A DNA stretch of 64,000 bases from Jaapia argillacea MUCL 33604 (taxonomy: Eukaryota; Basidiomycota; Agaricomycetes; Jaapiales; Jaapiaceae), in contig KL197709.1 in NCBI GenBank assembly GCA_000697665.1, forward strand, positions 2,216,538 to 2,280,537, given 5' to 3'. The number at the start of each line of letters is the position of its first letter. Within the stretch, counting starts at the first letter, position 1. The notes beneath the pieces are model-generated. The model was given only the letters and a program-made list of their open reading frames with translations. It was not told where the DNA came from and ran no database searches. The translations under genes were made by a program, and so were the position numbers. Shown here in pieces: positions 47,660 to 55,768 of this stretch.

Positions 47660-48241
47660 TTAGAATCCTCCGCTGGACGAGTAGATTTTTTTGAAGTTGC
47701 AGTGGCGGCGACGCTGAGGATAGATCCCGAAGCGCATGTCGAGATACCACTTGGGGCGGATTTTTATAACCGGGGGTCTTCCCGGGTGCCTGCCGCGCTT
47801 CTTGCGGCACAGGCTTCGTAGGGTCCAGCAAGTCATAATTGGACTGCACGACCTATAACGCACCGCCATAAACCTCCCATACCTGAATGAGTTCAGCCCC
47901 GACGTTGAAATCGCTATCCAGCTTCTTCCAAACGTTTCCCCAGGTCTCCAACCACTCTATTTCCCTGTTGTCGTCACGGTCAACGAGGTCGTTTTCGGTG
48001 GCGTATTCGAGGATCATATCTTCGTGGATGGGATAACCCCGATGCATAAGGGGTGGATGGTTGGTTTCGGAAGGGATTAGCTTGGGGGGGAGGTTTGACA
48101 GAGTGCGGAGGTCTAGTAACATCTCGATATCCTGAGATTCTGAGTAAGTCAACTGTCAAAGAGAACACTTAATTGACCTGGGTACCCACCTCGGGATGCA
48201 TAGGTCCATTTGGCTCGGTCGAGCCGTCGTTTGGTGGCCAT
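47660..48241 (-). pseudogene. Orphan family copy D (subfamily 2), degenerate
   Basis: The start is at 48241 (MATKRRLDRAKW). Compared with copy I, exon 1 lacks about 13 bp. In exon 2 the codon after GGAL is TAG instead of TGG, one Lys codon is missing in DPTK-PVPQ, and one extra C in the KNPPK codons shifts the frame before the last motif. The middle part, ELIPSETNHPPLMHRGYPIH to VGAELIQVWEV, is still readable. At least three disabling changes make this the most decayed long copy. Confidence 0.75.
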
Positions 48242-48620
48242 GTTGGTCAGTGACGGTGTATAAGAAATACTCGGAGAATAATGTGGTACGGTTGGCGGCG
48301 CCGTCAAGAATTGCGGCGACGATAGTGAATTGGAGGAGGAGAAAGGAGGAGGGGATTGGGAGAAGCGTGACGACGGCCACGATCTGTCACACTATCATGT
48401 GTAAGCCACCATTGCAATTTAACAATGTTTTTATGGAGAACGAACGAAAAATCAACCGCTCGTCGGCAACCTTTGAGGCTGTCATTCTGCTGAGTGACAT
48501 CTCCAGCATACATAGGTTTGGAAGGCTTTCAGAGAAATTGGACTTCATGGTGCTTCGTCAACGCTCCAGAGCTTCGACGTTCAAGTTGACCATCTTGCTC
48601 TCCCCTTCACCCTGTCAGCG
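48242..48620. repeat. Divergent promoter block between copies D and E, repeated upstream of copy G
   Basis: About 380 bp shared with 50640-51025 as a direct repeat. Matching stretches include GGTTGGCGGC, GTCAAGAATTGCGGCGA, the ATCTGTCACAC and TGCAATTTAACAATGTTTT blocks, CTTTCAGAGAAATTGGACTTCAT and the start-proximal TTCACCC-GTCAGCGATG. In copy G a CACGTG lies in this block where copy E has CATGTG. It probably carries the promoter of subfamily 2 genes. Confidence 0.7.
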
Positions 48621-49247
48621 ATGACCAGCACGTTCCCCAAACGATTGAACCGAGCTAAATGTGTACGCAGGGAAGGGCCTATGCTTCCCGAGGTGGGTTC
48701 CTAGGTCAATTCCCTTCTTTGCTCGTTGGTTTACTCGCAATTTCAGGCCTACGAACTGTTACGCAAGCTCCGACCCCTGGCGACCCTGCCCCCAGAGCTG
48801 ATCCCTTCCGAAACCAACCATCCGCCCCTCATGCACCAAGGTTATCCCATGTACAAAACCATCGTTCGCGATTATGCCATCTCACACAACCTTATCCACC
48901 GTTATGCCAATGGCAAAATAGAGTGGTTGCAGACCTAAGAAAATATTTGGAACAAGTTGGATACCGAGTTTGACGTGGGGGCTGAACTCATTCAGGTGTG
49001 GGGGGTGTCTGGTGGCGTGTTATGGGTTGTGCAGAGCAACTACGATATGGTCGACCCTATGAAGAAGCCCGTGCCGCAGGAAGTGTGGCAGGCATTTGGG
49101 AAGACTCTTGGCTATAAAAATCCACCCAAGTGGTATCTCGACATGCGCTGGGGTATCTATCCTCGACGTCGCCGTCGCACTGCAACATCGAAGAAATCAG
49201 CCACCCGTCCAACTGGAGAGCCTAATTCGACGCCTTCTTCCAGTTGA
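48621..49247 (+). pseudogene. Orphan family copy E (subfamily 2), one nonsense codon
   Basis: Exon 1 is MTSTFPKRLNRAKCVRREGP then MLPE. The 54-bp intron is followed by AYELLRKLRPLATLPPELIP. The codon after WLQT is TAA where copies C, G and I have TGG. The rest (NIWNKLDTEFDVGAELIQVW to GYKNPPKWYLDMRWGIYPRR) is open to the stop at 49247. It is nearly identical to copies C and I over long stretches, so the loss is recent. It heads the plus-strand cassette E-F. Confidence 0.75.
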
Positions 49248-49611
49248 TGTATTCACTATATCTCTGCGACTCTTGATTCACAATTATCCTTTGTTGCTAT
49301 CCAGAGACCATCACTCCAACAAAGTTAAGTCCCAACAGCATTTGCATTGTGTAAGTCTACGACTTGCTCAAGCACCTTACTTGAAATGCTTCTCCAGTCG
49401 AACTCAAAGTGCCAGATATCAGTGATACATTACGATGGTGAAAAAGAAATCGAGAAGGGGTGACTGGTGGAAACGTGATGGGTTGCAGGAAGTCGCTGCG
49501 ATCTTTGTTTGCATTGTGACCGTCGCGTCGCGTCGTCCACGTGAAATCGTGACATGTCAAGGGATGATTGGTTTTAGTAGCGTCCCTCTGTAACCGCTCG
49601 TAACCTGCTGT
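49248..49611. repeat. Cassette spacer between copies E and F
   Basis: Inverted counterpart of 41068-41506. It contains the 3' side of copy E and the promoter side of copy F, including the GACCGTCGCGTCGCGTCGTC block. No gene was seen within it. Confidence 0.6.
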
Positions 49612-50197
49612 ATGGTCGCCAAACAACCGATTGAACGTGCTGCATGCAAGCCTAGGATCGGACCACTGGATCCGCAAGTTCGTCGTCTTCTGCGCCTTCG
49701 GTTCACTGGACCACATTCTCACTGACGGCGTTGTTTTGCAGATCGTTGCTCGATTATTGAACCTCAGACCTTTGAAAGCACTGCCTCCCGAGCTGATTCC
49801 TTCGGGTTCAAACCGACCCCCCATCATGTGGCAGGGGTATCCCGTCAACCAGACTATAATCCTACCTTTCGCAACAGAGCATAACCTAGTGGATCGCGAC
49901 GAGCAGGGTGAAATATTGTGGCTGTCGACCTGGGAGAAGTCTTGGGAAATGTTGGATGGGGAGTTCGAGCGGAGAGCTGAGCTCGCGCAGGTGTGGGAAG
50001 TCGATGGGGGCGTCTTGTGGGTTGTACAGAGCAACTACAACATGGTGGACCCGACCAAAACACCCGTTCCTCCGGAAATGTGGCAAGTGGTTGGGAAGAG
50101 GCTAGGGTATAAGAATCCGCCAAAGTGGTATCTCGACATGGGTTACGGCATTTATCCTGACGATGACCCCTACGGTACCGCCGTGTGGGGCTGTTAG
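49612..50197 (+). CDS. Orphan family copy F (subfamily 1), apparently intact
   Basis: Two exons, 49612-49677 and 49742-50197 (64-bp intron, GTTCGT donor, TTGCAG acceptor), give 173 residues. Exon 1 reads MVAKQPIERAACKPRIGPLD then PQ. Exon 2 opens IVARLLNLRPLKALPPELIP. Hallmarks: GSNRPPIMWQGYP, FATEHNLVDRDEQGEILWL, AQVWEV, GGVLWVVQSNYNMVDPTKTP, MWQVVGKRLGYKNPPKWYLD and a short end, DDDPYGTAVWGC. No signal peptide or membrane segment; Trp-rich and mildly charged. No known domain recognised. It is the best reference for subfamily 1 and shows the intact sequence at the transposon site of copy B. Confidence 0.75.
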
Positions 50198-50334
50198 TTC
50201 TCTCATCCTGTATCCTTACGTTCCTGTGCGATCAGCTGTATATATCGTGTTTGTGGACCGCATGTTGGCCAACGGGTATTCTCCCCTACCGCATTTCCAG
50301 GAACGGGTTTTCCACTCAAAAATGCCCATTAATA

Positions 50335-50610
50335 GCCTGAGGCATATAGGCATACTCTAAGTTGTGCACTTCTTCGTCTGTCAGGCTGACATCGATTGGT
50401 GCGGAGACACCTGGATGTTGGAAACAATGAGCGAGGTCAGTAAATGATCGATGATGGCTGGAGAGCCGATCAAGGATGCGCACCACCTTTCAAAAGAAGC
50501 CAAGCGATTCCGACTTGAGCCATGGTGACTCCTTTCTTCTTGGAGATCTATTATACACTGTAGAATGGGATATGCAAGGACTCAGCAACTCCTTTGATAT
50601 CTGAATCATG
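50335..50610 (-). pseudogene. Aldo-keto reductase 3' fragment 2
   Basis: On the minus strand this follows the last exons of the reductase gene: TTCAGATATCAAAG (intron sequence), GATCTCCAAGAAGAAAGG, ATGGCTCAAGTCG, then the C-terminal codons up to CTCAGGCTATTAATGGGCAT. Because intron sequence is present this is a DNA duplication and not a retrocopy. It is rearranged by internal deletions and is convergent with copy F, as the intact reductase is with copy A. Confidence 0.75.
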
Positions 50611-51025
50611 CCTCGAGCCTCAGTGCAAACCTCAAGCGAGGGAGGATCACTGATTTGGGGACCATGTTGGTCAGCGTGGGCGTATGAGAAAGACTCGGCG
50701 GACGATGCCGTTTGGTTGGCGGCGTCGTCAAGAATTGCGGCGAGGATGGGGAATCGGAGGAGCAGGTTCGAGAAGCGTGATGACAGCCACGATCTGTCAC
50801 ACAATCACGTGCGAGCCACGGCTGCAATTTAACAATGTTTTGTGGAAATAACAAATAGAAATTCAACCCCTCGTCCGTGACTGCTTAGTGGCATCTCCAG
50901 CATACTAGTCGGACAGGACCAAGGCCACAGCTTTCAGAGAAATTGGACTTCATCGTGCTTTGGCGACACTCCAGTGCTTAGACATTTGAGTTGTCTATCG
51001 TGCTCTCCTCTTCACCCCGTCAGCG
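50611..51025. repeat. Upstream block of copy G, direct copy of the D-E promoter block
   Basis: From about 50640 on it matches 48226-48620 (see that entry). Left of 50640 the sequence joins the aldo-keto reductase fragment, so the junction near 50610-50640 marks a duplication breakpoint. No gene inside. Confidence 0.65.
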
Positions 51026-51751
51026 ATGACTAGCACGGCCCCCAAACAATTGAATCGAGCGAAATGCGTACGCAGGGAAGGACCTATGTGTTCCGAGGTG
51101 GGTTCCCAAGATAATTCTCGCCTCTGGTCGTTAGTTTACTCGGAATGTCAGGCCTATGAACTATTGCGCAACCTCCGACCTCTCGTGAACCTTCCCCCGA
51201 GCCTAATCCCTTCTGAAACCAACCATCCGCCTCTCATGCACCGCGGTTATCCCGTCCACGAAACCATCGTTCGCCCCTATGCCACCGAACACAACCTCCT
51301 CGAACACGATGACACGGGAGAAATCAATTGGTTCCGGACGTGGGGAAAGATATGGAACAAGTTAGATACCGAGTTCGATGTAGGGGTGGAACTCATTCAG
51401 GTGTGGGAGGTCCCTGGCGGCGCGTTGTGGGCTGTGCAGAACAACTACGATATGATTGACCCTACTAAGAAGCCCGTGCCGCAGGAAGTATGGCAGGCGT
51501 TTGGGAAGGCACTTGGCTATAAAAATCCGCCCAAGTGGTACCTCGACATGCGTTACGGTATCTATCGACACAGCCGCCCTCAGGCTGCTGCTGCTGCTGC
51601 TTCAAAGGAATACGCCCGCCCGACCGAGGAGTCGAACTTGGGACGGTTGGGACACCCGGGTCCGGCACAATGCTCCGCCACAGCTCGTGGTGTTGTGGGG
51701 ACACTCCGGCTTTTAGAAGTTCAAGTTGACCATCTTGTCCCCCCGTCAGCG
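51026..51751 (+). CDS. Orphan family copy G (subfamily 2), frame open into copy H
   Basis: Exon 1 is MTSTAPKQLNRAKCVRREGP then MCSE. The 54-bp intron (GTGGGT to TGTCAG) is divisible by three and stop-free. Exon 2 reads AYELLRNLRPLVNLPPSLIP to GYKNPPKWYLDMRYGIYRHS. After an Ala run (Gln-Ala7) and PTEES the sequence changes to what is the 5' flank of other copies, and no stop occurs before the ATG of copy H at 51752, which is in the same frame. The family stop and the intergenic spacer have thus been lost, and G may be translated as one protein with H. Confidence 0.65.
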
Positions 51752-52388
51752 ATGATCAGCACGGCCCCCAAACGATCTAATCGAGCTAGATGCGTACGCA
51801 GGGAAGGACCTATGTGTCCCGAGGTGAGCTCCCGGGACCATTATTCTCCTTGTCGTTGTTCACTCGAAATTTTAGGCCTATGCACTATTGCGTAGCCTTC
51901 GACCTCTACCGGACCTTCCCCCAGACCTAATCCCTTCCGAAACTAACCAACCGCCTCTCATGCACCAAGGGTATCCCATGCACGAAACCGTCGTTCGCCC
52001 GTATGCCGTCGAACATAATCTCCTCGAACATGATGACAAGGGCAAAATAGATTGGTTCCCGACCTGGGGAAATATATGGAAGAAGTTGGATACCAATTTC
52101 GACGTCGGGGCTGAACTCATTCAGGTTTGGGAGGTCCCTGGCGGCGCGTTATGGGTTGTGCAGAACAACTATGACATGGTTAACCCTACGAAAAAACCCG
52201 TGCCGCAGGAAGTGTGGCAGGCGATTGGGAAGGCACTTGGCTACAAAAACCCGCCCAAGTGGTATCTCGACATGCGCTGGGGCTTCTATCCCCAGCGTCG
52301 CATTCGCACTGCAGCTTTGAAGCAAGCACTGGCCATCTGTCCAGCCGAGAGGCGGTCGACTGATAATCGGCGACTTTCAGTGGATTAA
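51752..52388 (+). CDS. Orphan family copy H (subfamily 2), intact or second half of a G-H fusion
   Basis: Exon 1 starts at 51752 (MISTAPKRSNRARCVRREGP then MCPE). The 52-bp intron (GTGAGC to TTTTAG) is followed by AYALLRSLRPLPDLPPDLIP, NQPPLMHQGYPMHETVVRPY, TWGNIWKKLDTNFDVGAELI, GGALWVVQNNYDMVNPTKKP and GYKNPPKWYLDMRWGFYPQR, with the stop at 52386-52388. Only about 45 bp of the usual promoter-proximal sequence remains upstream (TTCAAGTTGACCATCTTG to GTCAGCG). If used alone it encodes about 195 residues; with G about 410 after splicing. Confidence 0.7.
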
Positions 52389-53026
52389 TCGCAGGTCGTC
52401 GTGTATTGTGATTCATTACTATATTTTGTTGCTATCCAGAGACCGTCATGACTCCTGCAAAGTTGTATCGATCTAAAAGGCGCCACAATACTATATTGAA
52501 GCCCTACTCACTTCTGTTCCGACCCGGGAGGGCCAGGAGCTTTCAAGTTCGTCAGGTTCACCGTTCTGCACTACCCACAAGGCACCTCCAGGAACCTCCC
52601 ACACCTGTGTGATCCCTGTTCTTCGCTCGAATCCCCCATCCAATGAGTTCACCCAGACAGCTTAGGCGATTCCTTCAGAGGTCTAATCGGATGGAAAGGA
52701 ATCGGGTTCTGGAGGCGAGAGAAAAGGCACGGTATGTCACGGAATCATGTGCGAGGCTTGTATGACCACGCTTGACAACGCAACGACGAGTCCCGTAGTC
52801 TCTCGTAGTCTGCAGAAAAGGACATGATCACAGAACGCCCAGAAACAGTACTAGTTGCAAGTTCAGACCGGCCACTTCCCATCTTTTCCAGTTGATAAAT
52901 ACACTTCTCTTGTTGAGCTGTCGATGCGTCGACCTAAGTACATTATTACATGGTCGATGCACACAGAAGATTGGGAGTACATTGGGTGTGAGGTGAAAAA
53001 TCGTGACCATACAGAAAAGCCGTGTC
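52389..53026 (-). pseudogene. Spacer with orphan family remnant J (subfamily 1 type)
   Basis: On the minus strand at about 52695-52556 the readings IRPLKESP and then LDGGFERRTGITQVWEVPGG, ALWVVQN can be recognised, with the segment between them deleted. Orientation is opposite to G-H. The other sequence up to the acidic-protein stop at 53027 shows no gene. Confidence 0.6.
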
Positions 53027-54220
53027 TTACCACCAAGGGTCCATCATGCCATTCAAGTGACTAACCTTGCACAGCGCATAGTCCACCAACCTGATGAATT
53101 CCGGATGAAAATCGTCGGGGAGAGCAACTTGAGGGAAAGGGAAGGGGGCAGGATTGGGGGACGGATTCTCATGGTCTTGAGAACCATTTTTGTCGCTACC
53201 CTCAACATCACTCGAACCTCCCTCCTTTTCACTGTCATCTGAGCAACTCTCTGAATCCCCGGCTTGTGTCTCACCCTCCACCTCCCCTTCCTCACCGCGA
53301 TCCCTGACGCTGCCGTCGGCCGAACCATCTTCACCGTCACCGTCGTCTTCCTCCTGCTCAGCATACTCGAACCCTCCATTTTCGTCATTGGCCCCCCAAA
53401 CTCCCCCCCGGCCATCGTACTCAAATCGTTCATCCTCATCCTCATCCTCCGCCTCATCCTCCTCATCAGACTCCTCATCAGACTCCCAACGATTCTGCTC
53501 GAGGATGATGTTTCCGTCTTCGTCAAGCCTCGGAGAATCAGAATTTGCCACATCCGACTCGGATAATTCATCGTCCTCAGGCAATTCATCGCCCTCAGCA
53601 TTCATTAATGGGAGGACACCTTCAACATGGACAATGGGCTTCGAGGTGAGGCCGGAGGGTGTCTTCCGGTCAACACGGTGGTTGGGCAGAGCCGAGGTCG
53701 AGGCAGATTTGTACTCTCGCATTGTCCAGTATGCCCCGGCGACCATGATGACGCAGGCAACACCATCTCGATGCCCATCCCAGAATTGTTCGAAGATAAA
53801 TTTGGCTTGGACAGTAACCTGACGGTCTATTTCGCTGCGCTTTCGACCAAGAACGATTGCGGCGGCTCTCCTGGCGACAAAGTTGAACGGGGTAGAAATT
53901 TCTACCTCCAAACGTTTGATCTCCATCCAGAGGGGCAGTCGACGGTGAACGGGATCACCCGGTTGGCCGAACAAATGGCCGACTAAACCGAAGTCGGGGT
54001 ATTTGTATTGGGGCTTTTTTTCCAGGAGGCGCTTGATAGGAAGTTGAGGAGCCGGCATCAACGAACATTGGAATGGAGAACGTAGAGCGAAGGGGACAAG
54101 AGCCCAACCCCATGGTTGATAGAGGTAGCCCTCGATCGTGCAGTCGCAGCAAGCGTATCGCAACGACTCGTAGAGGTCACGAAAGTATCGTTCTTTCCCG
54201 AGAGTCAGTACCCCAGCCAT
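53027..54220 (-). CDS. Acidic protein of unknown function, 397 aa
   Basis: A single open frame from the ATG at 54220. The N-terminal half looks globular: GKERYFRDLYESLRYACCDC, then YQPWGWALVPFALRSPFQCS, KYPDFGLVGHLFGQPGDPVH and RRLPLWMEIKRLEVEISTPF, then AKFIFEQFWDGHRDGVACVI. The C-terminal half is an acidic run of Glu/Asp/Ser (about residues 220-350). It ends HLNGMMDPWW; the TGGTGGTAAG at the end could also be a splice donor, so the C-terminus is uncertain. The DFGLVGHL and RRLPLWMEIK pieces look conserved, but I do not recognise the family. It lies between copies J and I. Confidence 0.65.
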   Translation of the reverse strand: MAGVLTLGKERYFRDLYESLRYACCDCTIEGYLYQPWGWALVPFALRSPFQCSLMPAPQLPIKRLLEKKPQYKYPDFGLVGHLFGQPGDPVHRRLPLWMEIKRLEVEISTPFNFVARRAAAIVLGRKRSEIDRQVTVQAKFIFEQFWDGHRDGVACVIMVAGAYWTMREYKSASTSALPNHRVDRKTPSGLTSKPIVHVEGVLPLMNAEGDELPEDDELSESDVANSDSPRLDEDGNIILEQNRWESDEESDEEDEAEDEDEDERFEYDGRGGVWGANDENGGFEYAEQEEDDGDGEDGSADGSVRDRGEEGEVEGETQAGDSESCSDDSEKEGGSSDVEGSDKNGSQDHENPSPNPAPFPFPQVALPDDFHPEFIRLVDYALCKVSHLNGMMDPWW

Positions 54221-54784
54221 CGTCTACCAAGGGCATGGCGGTAAGCGCGAGAAAGTAGGTATATCAAGGAATCACTCACTGGGTCGGTGATGGCACAAGA
54301 CAGCAGAGCAAGGCCCAGGGTTCAAACCGACAAGTTATAAACAGAATCTTTGTGGAACTGGTCGGGAAAGCCACAGCGTCCACAGGTAATTACATATCCA
54401 GAGACACGGACAAAGGCACTATGGTAGGGTCGAAGATTCCAGCGACGCTTGGGCCAAGCGCAGGGCTGAACAATGGTGGCCAAAGTTCCGATCGAGCCAC
54501 AACAAAGCCTGGAGATGTGAAAGCGAGTAATTGCAAATAAATTGAGCTACAGGTTAGTTGTGAAAGATAGATGGATAGATAGGTAGATACGCGGAGAATC
54601 ACAATGGTGGTTGCCTTACTTCGCCACAGGGCAAAAGCCCGGTGTGGAGGCGGAGTTGAAAGCTCGGGACGGTAGGCCACAACTTGCGGACAAATTGAGT
54701 TTTGTGGTTGTGTGACGCTCGAGTACTTAACAAACGCTCAAGGCTTCAAGTTCACCATCTTGTTCTCCTCTTCATCTGTCAGCA
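54221..54784. other. Intergenic region with a GATA-type simple repeat
   Basis: A GATAGATGGATAGATAGGTAGATA-like imperfect tetranucleotide tract lies at about 54566-54590. The last 60 bp before copy I resemble the conserved promoter-proximal block of subfamily 2 (CTTCAAGTTCACCATCTTG to GTCAGCAATG). No gene was seen. Confidence 0.5.
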
Positions 54785-55417
54785 ATGACCAGCACATTCC
54801 CCAAACGATTGAACCGAGCTAAATGTGTACGCAGGGAAGGACCTATGCGTCCCGAGGTAGGTTCCCAGGTCAATTCCCTTCTTTGCTCTTTGGCTTACTC
54901 GCAATTTCAGGCCTATGAACTGTTACGCAAGCTCCGACCCTTGGCGACCCTGCCCCCAGAGTTGATCCCTTCCGAAACCAATCATCCACCCCTCATGCAC
55001 CAGGGTTATCCCATGCACGAAACCATCGTTCGCGATTATGCCATCGCGCACAACCTTATCCACCGTTATGCCAATGGCAAAATAGAGTGGTTGCAGACCT
55101 GGGAAAATATTTGGAACAAGTTGGATACCGAGTTCGACGTGGGGGCTGAACTCATTCAGGTGTGGGAGGTGTCTGGCGGCGCGTTATGGGTTGTACAGAA
55201 CAACTACGATATGGTTGACCCCACGAAGAAGCCCGTGGCACAGGAAGTGTGGCAGGCGTTTGGGAAGGCGCTTGGCTATAAAAAGCCGCCCAAGTGGTAT
55301 CTCGACATGCGCTGGGGTATCTATCCTCGGCGTCGCCGTCCTCAGGCTGCTGCTTCGAGGGAACCCGCCCGCCCAGCCGAGGAGTTGACTGATAACCGGC
55401 CACCTTCAGCGGATTAA
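54785..55417 (+). CDS. Orphan family copy I (subfamily 2), apparently intact
   Basis: Two exons around a 54-bp intron (GTAGGT to TTTCAG) that is itself stop-free and in frame; spliced length is 192 residues. Exon 1 is MTSTFPKRLNRAKCVRREGP then MRPE. Exon 2 reads AYELLRKLRPLATLPPELIP, NHPPLMHQGYPMHETIVRDY, WENIWNKLDTEFDVGAELIQ, GGALWVVQNNYDMVDPTKKP, EVWQAFGKALGYKKPPKWYL, then MRWGIYPRR and a low-complexity tail ending PPSAD. No signal peptide or membrane segment. It stands alone, not in a cassette, and is the best reference for subfamily 2. Function unknown. Confidence 0.78.
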   Translation: MTSTFPKRLNRAKCVRREGPMRPEVGSQVNSLLCSLAYSQFQAYELLRKLRPLATLPPELIPSETNHPPLMHQGYPMHETIVRDYAIAHNLIHRYANGKIEWLQTWENIWNKLDTEFDVGAELIQVWEVSGGALWVVQNNYDMVDPTKKPVAQEVWQAFGKALGYKKPPKWYLDMRWGIYPRRRRPQAAASREPARPAEELTDNRPPSAD

Positions 55418-55768
55418 TCGCGGGTCGTCGTGTGTCATGTTTTATTGCTATCTTTTGTTGCTATCCAGAGACCTCGTCATTCATGAAAGGTTGTATAATT
55501 ATGAAAAGCGCTATAATATGTATATCGGACCACATTGCTGCCCCACTTCCAACTTGAACCGCCTGCCACATTTTTGGCGGACGGTGCTTCAACGGTCGTG
55601 ACAGCGTGACGGCAGTGATACCAAGGTAGGTCCAGGTGGTACTGTACCTCCAAGCCTTTAGCGGTCTTCTTCCAACATCAACACCGCCAGTGGAACTCTC
55701 CATTTCGCATATCTTGAACAGTACTGGCATCACATCAAATATACTATCAACAAGCCTAGAATATTGAC
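55418..55768. other. Spacer with a possible family scrap
   Basis: On the minus strand near 55600-55560 the reading RPPKMWQAVQVG resembles VPPEMWQVVGKRLG of subfamily 1. This is a weak match over 12 residues. Otherwise it is the MYND gene promoter region. The island seems to end here. Confidence 0.3.

Noticed and set aside
54305-54345. GGTTCAAACC sequence resembling a tRNA T-loop
   Set aside because: No matching acceptor stem, anticodon arm or D-arm could be folded around it.
39075-55600. Possibility that the repeated genes are parts of a retroelement or DNA transposon
   Set aside because: No long terminal repeats, reverse transcriptase, integrase, transposase or common target duplications flank the copies; spacer and neighbour-gene fragments are co-duplicated with introns kept, which fits segmental duplication.
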